Source of the DNA: Chryseobacterium sp. MEBOG06
Lineage (GTDB): Bacteria > Bacteroidota > Bacteroidia > Flavobacteriales > Weeksellaceae
NCBI RefSeq assembly: GCF_021869765.1
Contig: NZ_CP084580.1
Span: 1,240,001-1,304,000 of the forward strand
Direction: 5' to 3'
DNA: 64,000 nt
Shown: positions 15,436 through 24,048 of the stretch, one piece after another
How positions within the stretch are numbered: position 1 is the stretch's first letter
How the letters are laid out: every line of letters starts with the position of its first letter
Position numbers and translations under genes: made by a program
The notes under the pieces: generated by a model
The model's input: only the letters and a program-made list of their open reading frames with translations
The model's database searches: none
What the model was told of the DNA's origin: nothing

Positions 15436-15858
15436 ATGAAAAAAATGAAAATGAGTCAGCTGTTAAGAGGAACATTTATTGCCGTAATGGCAGCAATGCT
15501 TATAGGGCTGGTGGCTTCATGCAGTAAAGATGATGACGATGATAACCATGTGAACGGAGCAGGAAAAAGCCATAAAGTGGTTTTTAAAGCTATCGCTTCT
15601 TCGGGAAGTAATATTGATGTAGCGGTTTACGGAGTTGATGGTAATCCTACAACAGCTTCAAGCCTTAGCGGAACAACCTGGTCCAGTCCTGAGATAACAT
15701 CAGAACCGGGAGCATATAATGCTAATGTCGCTGTAAATGCAATCGGGGCAAACGCTTCTTCTACGTTGAAGGTTCAGATCTGGGTAGACGGAGAATTGAA
15801 AAAAGAAGGAACTTCCAGCGGGCAGTATTTATCTGCTTCTGCAAGCTATACATTTTAA
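15436..15858 (+). CDS. MmpS-like lipoprotein, paralogue of the one at 12155
   Basis: A 140-residue lipoprotein: signal peptide with lipobox LVASC, then SKDDDDDNH, then a beta-rich domain (about 45-140). VVFKAIASSGSNIDVAVYG, a TTWSSPE turn, an Ala/Asn-rich strand and VQIWVDGELKKEG followed by ASASYTF match the order in its paralogue and in MmpS-type proteins. It is divergent from the TPR-histidine kinase, and the paralogue sits beyond the regulator, so both lipoproteins bracket the signalling pair. They may be its output or its periplasmic input. It ends in a strong terminator shared with tyrS. Confidence 0.75.
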   Translation: MKKMKMSQLLRGTFIAVMAAMLIGLVASCSKDDDDDNHVNGAGKSHKVVFKAIASSGSNIDVAVYGVDGNPTTASSLSGTTWSSPEITSEPGAYNANVAVNAIGANASSTLKVQIWVDGELKKEGTSSGQYLSASASYTF

Positions 15859-15878
15859 TATTAAGTCATTTTAGGAAA

Positions 15879-15918
15879 TAAAACTGGCGCTGAGATGAAT
15901 CTCAGCGCCAGTTTTTAT
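15879..15918. terminator. Strong bidirectional terminator
   Basis: A perfect 15-bp stem, AAACTGGCGCTGAGA/TCTCAGCGCCAGTTT (15881-15895, 15900-15914), with A and T tracts on the two sides. It lies between the convergent lipoprotein gene and tyrS. Confidence 0.92.
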
Positions 15919-15931
15919 ATGGTGCTTAAGC

Positions 15932-17227
15932 TTAGTTTACTTTCACAATAAAGTAGCTTTTCTTACCTTTTTGAAGCAATAGGAATTTTCCATCAATAAG
16001 ATCAGTCTCATTGGCAGAGAAAGTATCGTTTACTTTTTCCTTATTCACGGAAATTGAATTACCTTTTATTTCTCTCTGCGCCTCGCTCTTAGACTTTAAG
16101 AATCCTGATTTTTCAGAAAGAAGATCAATAATATTAACTCCCAATACATCAGCTTTTGAAACTTCCTTCTGAGGAACGCCATCAAAAACTTCAAGGAAGA
16201 TTTCTTCATCCAGACTTATCAAATCTTCAGAGGTAGAACGTCCAAAAAGAATTTCCGAAGCTTTTAGTGCTTTTTCATATTCCTCTCTTCCATGTACCCA
16301 AACGGTTACTTCCTCAGCAAGTTTCTTCTGTAACTTTCTTTCGTGGGGCGCAGTTTTGTGCTCTTCCACTAAAGCTTCAATTTCTTCTTTTCCAAGGAAT
16401 GTATAGAATTTGATGAATCTTTCAGCATCTTCATCTGTAGCATTCAGCCAGAACTGGTAGAATTTATAAGGTGATGTTTTCTTTTTATCTAGCCAGTAGT
16501 TTTCTCCACTTTCAGATTTTCCAAATTTAGAACCGTCAGCCTTTGTGATCAATGGAACCGTTAATGCAAATGCTTCTCCACGTGCTTTTCTACGGATCAA
16601 TTCTGTTCCTGTGGTGATATTTCCCCACTGGTCAGAGCCTCCCATCTGAAGCTTTACATTATTATTTTGATATAAGTGAAGGAAATCATATCCCTGAATT
16701 AACTGGTAAGTAAATTCTGTAAAACTCATTCCATCTGCACCAGATTCTCCGGAGAATCTCTTCTTCACAGAATCTTTAGCCATCATGTAGTTAACCGTGA
16801 TGTTCTTTCCGATATTTTTAGCAAAATCAAGGAATGAAATATTCTTCATCCAGTCATAGTTGTTAACCAATTCAGCTTTATTCGGCTCATTTCCTTCAAA
16901 ATTCAAAAATTTTGAAAGCTGATTTTTTAAGCAGTCAACATAATGTAAAAGAGTATCCTCGTCCAAAAGATTTCTTTCAGCCGATTTCCCGGATGGATCT
17001 CCAATCATTCCTGTAGCACCTCCCACCAAAGCGATAGGTTTGTGCCCATGTTGCTGGAAGTGCGCTAAAATTTTTATCTGAATAAGACTTCCGATATGTA
17101 AAGAATCGGCCGTTGGATCAAAACCAATATATGCAGTAGTTACCTCTTTATTCAGTTGTTCATCGGTTCCTGGCATCATATCGGCAAACAGACCACGCCA
17201 TTTCAGTTCTTCTATAAAGGAATTCAT
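15932..17227 (-). CDS. tyrS: Tyrosyl-tRNA synthetase
   Basis: A 431-residue class I aminoacyl-tRNA synthetase. The HIGH-type motif appears as HIGSL at about residue 43 after [24 protein letters not shown] follows, and the KMSKS-type loop is [10 protein letters not shown]-terminal S4 RNA-binding domain follows (about 365-431; RNA-contact segment [13 protein letters not shown]). Size and layout fit bacterial TyrRS of the TyrS type. It charges tRNA-Tyr. A good minus-strand promoter is present 30 nt upstream, and the gene appears monocistronic. Confidence 0.97.
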   Translation of the reverse strand: MNSFIEELKWRGLFADMMPGTDEQLNKEVTTAYIGFDPTADSLHIGSLIQIKILAHFQQHGHKPIALVGGATGMIGDPSGKSAERNLLDEDTLLHYVDCLKNQLSKFLNFEGNEPNKAELVNNYDWMKNISFLDFAKNIGKNITVNYMMAKDSVKKRFSGESGADGMSFTEFTYQLIQGYDFLHLYQNNNVKLQMGGSDQWGNITTGTELIRRKARGEAFALTVPLITKADGSKFGKSESGENYWLDKKKTSPYKFYQFWLNATDEDAERFIKFYTFLGKEEIEALVEEHKTAPHERKLQKKLAEEVTVWVHGREEYEKALKASEILFGRSTSEDLISLDEEIFLEVFDGVPQKEVSKADVLGVNIIDLLSEKSGFLKSKSEAQREIKGNSISVNKEKVNDTFSANETDLIDGKFLLLQKGKKSYFIVKVN

Positions 17228-17256
17228 TGATTTTTTACTTTAAAATTTTTATGGTG

Positions 17257-17291
17257 CAAAGATAATAAATTCAGAAGGAAGACAGCACAAA
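17257..17291 (-). promoter_or_regulatory. Promoter of tyrS
   Basis: On the minus strand: TTTG (17291-17288), a 23-nt spacer and TATCTTTG (17264-17257). The leader to the ATG at 17227 is about 25 nt. Confidence 0.6.
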
Positions 17292-17345
17292 GTAAAGAAA
17301 GCGATTCCGCTAATGTTCTAATTAGCTTTTTTCACTTTTTATCCC

Positions 17346-17377
17346 TTTGCAATTCTGCCCTAAATACTCTATATTTG
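17346..17377 (+). promoter_or_regulatory. Promoter of the sigma-factor gene (leaderless)
   Basis: TTTG (17346-17349), a 20-nt spacer and TATATTTG (17370-17377), only 6 nt before the ATG at 17384. An in-frame TTG at 17375 falls inside the -7 box and cannot be the start. Confidence 0.75.
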
Positions 17378-17383
17378 TTACTA

Positions 17384-17944
17384 ATGAACGACGAACAGCT
17401 ATTCCTGCTCATCCAGAAGGCCAAAGACAAAGATCAGAAGGCCCAGACTAAACTCATTAATATTTTTTGGGTGGATGTTTTCTCTTTTGTTATGAAAAAG
17501 GTAAGAGATGAAAACGATGCAGATGAGATTACCGTAAATGTTTTCTCTAAAGTATTGTCGAAACTGGATATGTTTGATCCCCATTTTCAGTTTAAAACGT
17601 GGGTGCTCACCATAGCTCAGAATACAGTTATTGATTTCTGGCGGAAAAAAAGCCGCGAAAATGAAGACTCCATTGAAAATCTTGACGAAGTTAAAAATCA
17701 GTTTGCAAAATCTCCCGAAGAACTTCTGATTTCTAAAGAAGAGCAAAAGAAAATCATCAAAACCATAGAATCTCTGGATGCCAACTATCAGGATATTATC
17801 AAGCTGAGGTTTTTTGAAGAAAAAAGTATTAAAGAAATTGCCGAAGAATTGGGGATTTCGGTGGCCAATACTAAAGTAAGGGTAATGCGAGCCAAAAAGG
17901 TTCTTGCAGAATTATTGAAGAATAATGAGTTTGATGATAATTAA
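17384..17944 (+). CDS. RNA polymerase sigma factor, sigma-70/ECF family
   Basis: A 186-residue ECF-type sigma factor. Region 2 (about 20-90) includes DADEITVNVFSKVLSKL and FKTWVLTIAQNTVIDFWRKK, the DNA-melting and -10-binding segments. Region 4 (about 125-180) includes SLDANYQDIIKLRFFEEKSIKEIAEELGIS and NTKVRVMRAKKVL, the -35-binding helix-turn-helix. No anti-sigma gene is adjacent. The start is placed at the ATG because the upstream TTG lies within the promoter; that leaves almost no 5' leader. The lone position may mean it is regulated at transcription or is constitutive. Confidence 0.9.
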   Translation: MNDEQLFLLIQKAKDKDQKAQTKLINIFWVDVFSFVMKKVRDENDADEITVNVFSKVLSKLDMFDPHFQFKTWVLTIAQNTVIDFWRKKSRENEDSIENLDEVKNQFAKSPEELLISKEEQKKIIKTIESLDANYQDIIKLRFFEEKSIKEIAEELGISVANTKVRVMRAKKVLAELLKNNEFDDN

Positions 17945-17984
17945 GCGTCAGAAATATCAAGTTATTTAATAAAACAAGTTATCT

Positions 17985-18113
17985 CAAAAGTTTCATTCTG
18001 AACACAGGCTGAAGGTCTGCGAACGTAGTTCAGAAATGTAGTGAAGAATCTCATAAATTTGTTCATCAATAAGATTCTTCCTTCGTCAGAAGGACAAAAT
18101 TCAAAACCGGGGT
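17985..18113. repeat. Imperfect intergenic palindromic repeat
   Basis: Between the sigma factor and a minus-strand gene, arms GAAGAATCT (about 18043-18051) and AGATTCTTC (about 18072-18080) can pair, and TTCTGAAC/GTTCAG type arms lie outside them. The stretch looks like the mobile intergenic repeats with GATTCTTC...CGTCAGAA arms common in flavobacterial genomes. Only one copy is in this window, so repeat status rests on recall. Confidence 0.4.
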
Positions 18114-18144
18114 TGAGCCAAAGCTTAATTTTCAAAGGCATTCA

Positions 18145-18777
18145 TTAGAAATAAACTTCTTCTTTCGTCTTGGGAAGCGTGATTTTTCGCTGTTTTTCCT
18201 GATTTCTATTTTGAAGATCGATCCTTAAACCTTTATGAATATACGTTTCACTTAGAGATTTACCATATTCAGCAGTATTCTCCACCTCTTTTTTAAAGAT
18301 AAGCTGTCCCGTAGAAAGATTGAAATCTGTATCTTTCCAGTAATCTCCCGGCCTTCCTGCAGACGAAGAGGTACCTATGAGCTCAAAATGTCCGTTCTGA
18401 AATCTGTATTTATCGGTAACATCCCATTTCCAGCTGCTTCCACCAGCCTGTATGATGATCAAAATTCCTTTTTTGATCTCAGTACTCTGATAAGGATCTC
18501 CCATCATTCCTCCGGCACTGCTTTCCATAACTGCATTTCTGGATTTTTCAAGCAAGGTCCACTTTCCATTGTTTTTTTTCAAAATCTGAATTTCACGGAT
18601 TTTGCCCAGTTCGCCCTCATCTTTTGTCGTATAGATCATTACTTTTTCAGGAATGTTATCACCATCCAGATCTCCGTCTATGGTTTCAAGCAGGGTAGAA
18701 CCTGCAGGTTGAAATTGCTCTTGAGCAAAAAAAAGTGTACTGGATGCAACAGATAAAAGGAAAACTATTTTTCTCAT
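18145..18777 (-). CDS. Hypothetical secreted protein
   Basis: A 210-residue protein with a clean type I signal peptide (MRKIVFLLSVASSTLFFAQ) and no lipobox. The mature part begins with a segment IDGDLDGDNIPEKVMIYTT, which has the spacing of Asp-rich calcium/FG-GAP-like repeats found in VCBS and integrin-type proteins. The rest is beta-rich. It is not recognised. The start is placed at the Met before the signal peptide; the frame is open 10 codons further but that would disrupt the signal. It is transcribed divergently from lipA. Confidence 0.75.
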   Translation of the reverse strand: MRKIVFLLSVASSTLFFAQEQFQPAGSTLLETIDGDLDGDNIPEKVMIYTTKDEGELGKIREIQILKKNNGKWTLLEKSRNAVMESSAGGMMGDPYQSTEIKKGILIIIQAGGSSWKWDVTDKYRFQNGHFELIGTSSSAGRPGDYWKDTDFNLSTGQLIFKKEVENTAEYGKSLSETYIHKGLRIDLQNRNQEKQRKITLPKTKEEVYF

Positions 18778-18844
18778 GGGAAGAATTTTGAAAACATAAA
18801 TGTACAATGAAATTTTGAATTATCAATTTCATCAATTTCTCTGG

Positions 18845-18877
18845 TTGATGGTTTCCATTAAAAATTCCTTAACTTTG
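18845..18877 (+). promoter_or_regulatory. Promoter of lipA
   Basis: TTG (18845-18847), a 22-nt spacer and TAACTTTG (18870-18877), 16 nt before the lipA start. Confidence 0.6.
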
Positions 18878-18893
18878 AACTTCAATTTTAGAA

Positions 18894-19760
18894 ATGGAAA
18901 ATTCAGTTCAAGACACTACCGTTCAAAAACCAAAATGGATCCGCGTAAAACTTCCTACCGGAAAGAATTACAGAGAGCTGAGAACATTGGTTGATAAATA
19001 TAAACTAAACACAATTTGCCAAAGCGGAAGCTGCCCGAATATGGGAGAATGCTGGGGAGAAGGTACAGCAACGTTCATGATCCTTGGGAATATCTGTACG
19101 AGGAGCTGTGGCTTTTGTGGAGTAAAAACAGGAAAACCACTTGATGTAAACTGGGATGAACCTGAAAAAGTAGCCCGTTCAATTAAATTAATGAAGATCA
19201 AACATGCCGTTCTTACCTCTGTAGACCGTGATGATCTGAAAGATATGGGATCTATTCTTTGGGGAGAAACAGTGAATGCTGTGAGAAGAATTTCCCCGGG
19301 AACTACCATGGAAACACTGATTCCGGATTTCCAGGGAATTACAAAACATATAGACAGATTGGTAGAAGTAGCCCCAGAGGTAATTTCTCACAATATGGAA
19401 ACGGTAAAACGTTTGACGAGGGAAGTAAGAATTCAGGCAAAATATGAAAGAAGCCTTGACGTATTAAGATATTTAAAAGAGGCGGGGCAGAGAAGAACAA
19501 AAACAGGTGTAATGCTTGGTTTGGGAGAAAACAAAGATGAGGTTTTCCAAACAATTGAAGACATCAGAAATGCTAATGTAGATGTTATCACGCTTGGACA
19601 ATATCTTCAGCCAACCAAAAAACACCTTCCTGTAAAAAAGTTCATTACTCCGGAAGAGTTTGATGAGTTTGGAGATTTTGCAAGAAGCTTAGGCTTCAGA
19701 CACGTTGAAAGTTCTCCTCTTGTAAGAAGTTCTTACCACGCAGAAAAACATATTCATTAG
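18894..19760 (+). CDS. lipA: Lipoyl synthase
   Basis: A 288-residue radical-SAM enzyme. The auxiliary-cluster motif CQSGSCPNMGEC and the radical-SAM motif CTRSCGFC are both intact, and the C-terminal SSPLVRSSYHAEK contains the RSSY serine that ligates the auxiliary cluster. It inserts two sulfurs into protein-bound octanoyl groups to make lipoate for pyruvate and 2-oxoglutarate dehydrogenases. It has its own promoter and terminator, with no lipB neighbour. The ATG at 18894 fits the family N-terminus. Confidence 0.97.
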   Translation: MENSVQDTTVQKPKWIRVKLPTGKNYRELRTLVDKYKLNTICQSGSCPNMGECWGEGTATFMILGNICTRSCGFCGVKTGKPLDVNWDEPEKVARSIKLMKIKHAVLTSVDRDDLKDMGSILWGETVNAVRRISPGTTMETLIPDFQGITKHIDRLVEVAPEVISHNMETVKRLTREVRIQAKYERSLDVLRYLKEAGQRRTKTGVMLGLGENKDEVFQTIEDIRNANVDVITLGQYLQPTKKHLPVKKFITPEEFDEFGDFARSLGFRHVESSPLVRSSYHAEKHIH

Positions 19761-19767
19761 AAAATAC

Positions 19768-19800
19768 AGACCGTTCAGAAATGAACGGTTTTTTGTTTTT
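19768..19800 (+). terminator. Intrinsic terminator after lipA
   Basis: Stem ACCGTTCA/TGAACGGT with GAAA loop and a long T run. Almost the same hairpin follows the first M13 peptidase gene at 39245. Confidence 0.9.
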
Positions 19801-19948
19801 AAGAGCTGCCGAGCCAGAGGTTCAGGATCGGGAGTTATAAAATGAACGGAATAATTCAAAAATAAATAGAAAAAGGCTTTAGTGCGCTTAATTAAATATA
19901 AATTTCGCTTGACTCGGCTTTGTGCAAAACCTGATTCTACTCAATCTA

Positions 19949-20848
19949 TTATTTATGATATAAAGAATCTCTGTTCATTACACCAATTCGCCCGTTTATT
20001 TCAATTGGTCTGAAATGTTTCTTCTTAAATTCAGAAGGTGTCTCACCGGTATGCTGTTTGAATAACTTATTAAAATAAGAAAGACTTTCAAAACCAACCT
20101 GAAAACAGACTTCTGTTATTGAATAATCTTTTAACAGAAAAATCTTAGCCTGATTGATTCTGTAGTTATTGACAAAATCTGTGAAGGTCATATTGGTCTG
20201 TTTTTTAAAATAACGGCAGAAAGCGGGGGTGCTTAGTCCTATTATTCGGGCAATATCATTCACGTTGGGCTTTTTATCATAATTATCATGGATATAGTCA
20301 TAGATGGTTCCCATTCTTATTTTGTCATTAAGAAACCATTTGATTCTTGTATCTTCCTTATTGAGTTCCTTTACCTCTGTTGAATCAGCCAGAATCTGAA
20401 GAATCTCAATCAGTCCTACCAATGACTCAAAGGAGTTTTTATCTTTAATGATCCTGAGTCGTTCAACCACTGTTTTTTTTGTTTCTCCGGAGAATGACAA
20501 ACCGAGATATGAGCGTTCTAACAGGGTTTTAATATTTTCGAACTCGGGAACAGGCAGAATAATATCCTGAAGAAAATTTTCCCGCATCTGCAAGACAAGC
20601 TGTTTACATTCTGTTTGGATACCGTAATCGAAATTCAGATGAGGAACATTGGCTCCTATTAGCAGCAGATCACTGTCTGTAAAGCCGGAAATATCTTTTC
20701 CCACATGCCGGATCCCATTCACGGCTTCTACATACACCAACTCAATTTCAGGATGATAATGCCAGAAAAAACAATTTTTCAGCGAAGGAGCAAACAGCTT
20801 GAATGATTTCCCATTTTCAAACTCAATAATTTCTTTCTGAATTTTCAT
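19949..20848 (-). CDS. AraC-family transcriptional regulator
   Basis: A 299-residue regulator with an N-terminal cupin-like sensory domain (about 20-110, with FWHYHPEIELVYVE) and a C-terminal pair of helix-turn-helix motifs of the AraC/XylS type (about 190-290; the second contains YSITEVCFQVGFESLSYFNKLFKQHTGETPSEFKK). Such regulators usually activate a neighbouring gene when they bind a small molecule. The MFS exporter gene begins 183 nt away on the opposite strand and is the obvious target. Confidence 0.9.
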   Translation of the reverse strand: MKIQKEIIEFENGKSFKLFAPSLKNCFFWHYHPEIELVYVEAVNGIRHVGKDISGFTDSDLLLIGANVPHLNFDYGIQTECKQLVLQMRENFLQDIILPVPEFENIKTLLERSYLGLSFSGETKKTVVERLRIIKDKNSFESLVGLIEILQILADSTEVKELNKEDTRIKWFLNDKIRMGTIYDYIHDNYDKKPNVNDIARIIGLSTPAFCRYFKKQTNMTFTDFVNNYRINQAKIFLLKDYSITEVCFQVGFESLSYFNKLFKQHTGETPSEFKKKHFRPIEINGRIGVMNRDSLYHK

Positions 20849-21030
20849 TTTGTTCTAATTTGATTGTTTCTGAATTTAAAATTAAGTAAAAAGGTTAATA
20901 TGGAGCAAATTTTTATCATTCAAAGAGAAGTGAAATTCAAACTTTCTGACGATTTTTGCACTTTCAAAATAAAGCTCGGCAACGGCTTTAGTTTGATGAA
21001 AAAATAATTAAGAAAAAAGATTTAGATACA

Positions 21031-22233
21031 ATGAAGATTGATAAAAGAATAATACCACTGGCTATTGGTGGTTTGGGAATAGGAACTACAGAATTTACCG
21101 TCATGGGATTGCTTCCTGATATTGCTAAAACATTACAGATCACGATTCCGCAGGCAGGGCATTTAATTTCTGCTTATGCAATGGGAGTGGTAATTGGTGC
21201 ACCGATTCTTATAGGCTATTCTGTGAAGTTTCCACCCAAAAAGGTTCTGATAGCTTTTATGATTCTTTTTACTTTATTTAATGGCCTTTCTGCTATTGCT
21301 CCGGGGTATGACAGTATGCTGATCATACGTTTCATGTCCGGACTTCCTCATGGGGCATTCTTTGGAGTAGGAACGGTAGTAGCATCCAAAATGGCAGGAA
21401 AAGGGAAAGAAGCATTCTATATATCCATGATGTTTACGGGGCTCACAGTAGCCAATCTGGCGATGGTACCTCTGGTCACCTATATCGGGCATACTTTCCA
21501 TTGGAGATTATACTTTGCTATTGTAGCGGTCATTGGCCTTTTTGCTATCTTGTTTTTAAAACTGTGGCTTCCGGCAACAGAATCTAACCAGAATACACAT
21601 TTCCTGGAAGAGTTGAAATTCCTTAAAAACAAACAGTCATGGCTTGTACTTGCTATTACAGCAATAGGATTTGGAGGACTGTTCACATGGTTGAGTTATA
21701 TAACGCCTCTGATGACCGTCGTGGCAGGCATTAAGAGCAGTCAGATGGCCTATGTCATGGTGCTGGCAGGAGCCGGTATGGTAGTTGGAAATCTGGCAGG
21801 AGGATTTATTTCAGATAAATTAGGACCTGAGAAAACCTGTGCATTGCTGATTTTTCTAATGATGATTTCTCTGGGAGGAGTATTCTTTCTTGCCGAACAT
21901 CAGAATATAGCTCTTGTGCTGACCTTTATGTGCGGAGCATTATCCATGTCTATTGCAGCACCTATTAATATTATGATGATGAAAGCTGCCCCGAAAAGCG
22001 AAATGATGGCTGCTGCTTTTATGCAGGCAGGTTTTAATATCGCCAATGCAATGGGGGCTTTTCTGGGAGGAATTCCATTAGAATATGGATTACCTTTCAA
22101 CTATCCATCGTTGGTAGGAGTGGGGATGACTTTTATTGGAGTGGTAGTCAGCATAAGATATATGTATCTGTATGGTTCAAAAGAGCAGAATGAAGAGGAA
22201 TCCACAACAGAATATACTCCTTGTGATAAATAA
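21031..22233 (+). CDS. MFS transporter, DHA1/AraJ-like exporter
   Basis: A 400-residue membrane protein with about 12 hydrophobic segments. It has the DHA1 pattern: TTEFTVMGLLPDIA in helix 1, the first-loop ISAYAMGVVIGAP and RFMSGLPHGAFFGVG, and the helix 7-8 region FISDKLGPEKTCAL. AraJ-type members export sugars or drugs by proton antiport. Substrate cannot be told here. It diverges from an AraC regulator across a 183-nt gap that holds the likely operator, and ends in a strong bidirectional terminator. Confidence 0.88.
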   Translation: MKIDKRIIPLAIGGLGIGTTEFTVMGLLPDIAKTLQITIPQAGHLISAYAMGVVIGAPILIGYSVKFPPKKVLIAFMILFTLFNGLSAIAPGYDSMLIIRFMSGLPHGAFFGVGTVVASKMAGKGKEAFYISMMFTGLTVANLAMVPLVTYIGHTFHWRLYFAIVAVIGLFAILFLKLWLPATESNQNTHFLEELKFLKNKQSWLVLAITAIGFGGLFTWLSYITPLMTVVAGIKSSQMAYVMVLAGAGMVVGNLAGGFISDKLGPEKTCALLIFLMMISLGGVFFLAEHQNIALVLTFMCGALSMSIAAPINIMMMKAAPKSEMMAAAFMQAGFNIANAMGAFLGGIPLEYGLPFNYPSLVGVGMTFIGVVVSIRYMYLYGSKEQNEEESTTEYTPCDK

Positions 22234-22248
22234 GGAAATCAACTACTA

Positions 22249-22293
22249 TAAAAAAGAGCCTGTTTCATACTTTGAAACAGGCTCTTTTTTACA
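22249..22293. terminator. Strong bidirectional terminator
   Basis: Stem AAAAAGAGCCTGTTTCA with its complement around TACTT, flanked by A and T tracts. It lies between the MFS gene and a convergent gene. Confidence 0.92.
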
Positions 22294-22302
22294 AAATAAA
22301 TT

Positions 22303-22683
22303 TTATACCTCTACTTCATCGCCATTTTTACACCAGTAGAGGGCGTTGTATAGGTTTTCCTTAGGGAAAGACTTAAACTCTCCAGGCATCAGAACACTGA
22401 AAATACTTGTGAAATTCTGTATGCCTTCTTTATCAGTAACAATCGCTGCCCGGTTCCAATTGGCCAGGTTTTTAAAACCTAAAAGCAAATCTTCGAGCCA
22501 TGCGCCCATGGTAAAATTATCCAGATCGGTGTCTAAATACAGTAAGTAATTCAGCTCACCAAATTGATCAACCTTCTCTTTTACACGCGGAATTACCAAT
22601 CTTTCAAAATCCTCTTTCGTTACTTCTCCGGTTGCACTGAATGCCGCAACATTCTCTGGAGCTTCTGGAATAATTGTTATCAT
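22303..22683 (-). CDS. SpoIIAA-like STAS-fold protein
   Basis: A 126-residue cytoplasmic protein of the SpoIIAA-like family (a single STAS/CRAL-TRIO-like fold). Landmarks are AAFSATGEVTKEDFERLVIP at the N-terminus, YLLYLDTDLDNFT in the middle and GEFKSFPKENLYNALYW at the end. The family is widespread and its role is unclear; the phospho-serine of true anti-sigma antagonists is not evident. It is monocistronic, with no kinase or sigma partner beside it. Confidence 0.8.
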   Translation of the reverse strand: MITIIPEAPENVAAFSATGEVTKEDFERLVIPRVKEKVDQFGELNYLLYLDTDLDNFTMGAWLEDLLLGFKNLANWNRAAIVTDKEGIQNFTSIFSVLMPGEFKSFPKENLYNALYWCKNGDEVEV

Positions 22684-22798
22684 AATAAATATTTTTTGGT
22701 GGTTTGATTTTGTTTAACTAACAAGAACTACACCATAATTTAATAATAAGTTGTTAAAATAGGTATAAATATTGTTATTTATAATGTAAAATATTAAT

Positions 22799-24004
22799 AT
22801 GGATCTTAAATCAAATGAACCTTTCTGGCTTTTAAAAAATGGATTGATGGCATCGTATCCTTCTTTAAAATCAGATGAGAAATGTGATGTCTTAATTGTA
22901 GGAGGTGGAATTACCGGAAGTTTGGTTGCTCATCAGATGATGGAAGAGGGGTATAATACGATTCTCATAGACAAACGGGAACTTTGTAACGGGAGTACCT
23001 CTGCCACCACTTCAATGCTGCAGTATGAAATAGATGTTCCTCTTTATGAACTTATAGACAAGATAGGAGAAAAAGGGGCTGTGTTAAGTTATAAAGCTTG
23101 CAGTAACGCCATTGATACTATAGAAAAACTTTCGGAAAAAATAAGATCCAAAGCTGGTTTTAAACGCAAAAAATCACTTTATTTTGCTTCAAAAAAGAAA
23201 GATGTAGAATGGTTGAAGAAGGAGTATAAAGCGAGAAAAGAAAACGGATTTGAAGTGCAGTGGCTGGAATCAGGAAAAATTTTAGAACAGTTTGAATTTG
23301 AGAATACATATGGTGGTATTTTATCAAAACAAGGAGCTAGTATTGATGCCTTTCAGTTTGCGCATGAGCTTTTTATGCATAATGTAAAGAAAGGGATGAA
23401 GATCTTTGATAAGACCGAAATGGTAAAAGTAAAGGAACATAAAGGCTTTAATCTAGTTACGGTAGACAGCGGATTTCAGATCAAAGCAAAAAAGATTATT
23501 TACTGCATTGGGTATGAAAGCAAAAATCTATTGAAGGAAAATTTTGTAGATCTGAAAAGTACCTATGCTGTTGTTTCTGAGATTGATAAAAATAAATTTA
23601 AAAATATTGGCAGTACACTGGTTTGGAATACAGATGATCCTTACCTCTATATGCGGACTACCGATGACGGAAGACTGCTGATAGGAGGTGGAGATGAAGA
23701 TTTTTACGATGCTCAAAAACGTGATGCTTTACTGGATAAAAAGGAAAAATCAATTTTAAAAACCTTACGAAAAATAAAACCGGATTATGACTTTTATACA
23801 GATTTTGTGTGGGCCGGAACTTTTGGTGAAACAAAAGACGGACTTCCGTATATAGGAGAACACGAAAAGTTTAAAAATTCTTATTTTGTATTAGGTTTTG
23901 GCGGCAATGGAATTACCTTTTCTGTAACAGGAATGGAAATGGCTTCTCTTTTCATGAAAAACAAAAAGCATCCATTATCCCGATATTTTAAATTTGGAAG
24001 ATAA
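22799..24004 (+). CDS. FAD-dependent oxidoreductase (DAO family)
   Basis: A 401-residue flavoenzyme. The dinucleotide fold VLIVGGGITGSLVAHQM is at about residue 31, followed by an acid at the end of strand 2 (TILIDKREL) and NGSTSATTSMLQYE typical of D-amino-acid-oxidase-like proteins. GRLLIGGGDEDF and the C-terminal GFGGNGITFSVTGMEMASL complete the FAD site. The family includes glycine/D-amino-acid and sarcosine oxidases. There is no Rieske extension. Substrate unknown. It is transcribed alone and ends at a bidirectional terminator. Confidence 0.86.
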   Translation: MDLKSNEPFWLLKNGLMASYPSLKSDEKCDVLIVGGGITGSLVAHQMMEEGYNTILIDKRELCNGSTSATTSMLQYEIDVPLYELIDKIGEKGAVLSYKACSNAIDTIEKLSEKIRSKAGFKRKKSLYFASKKKDVEWLKKEYKARKENGFEVQWLESGKILEQFEFENTYGGILSKQGASIDAFQFAHELFMHNVKKGMKIFDKTEMVKVKEHKGFNLVTVDSGFQIKAKKIIYCIGYESKNLLKENFVDLKSTYAVVSEIDKNKFKNIGSTLVWNTDDPYLYMRTTDDGRLLIGGGDEDFYDAQKRDALLDKKEKSILKTLRKIKPDYDFYTDFVWAGTFGETKDGLPYIGEHEKFKNSYFVLGFGGNGITFSVTGMEMASLFMKNKKHPLSRYFKFGR

Positions 24005-24048
24005 ATACAGAATCCACTGAGTTTTAAACTCAGTGGATTCTGTATTAC
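24004..24048. terminator. Strong bidirectional terminator
   Basis: A long perfect stem ACAGAATCCACTGAGTTT and its complement around a TTAAA-type loop, serving the oxidoreductase gene and the convergent vWA gene, whose stop lies inside the right arm. Confidence 0.9.
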
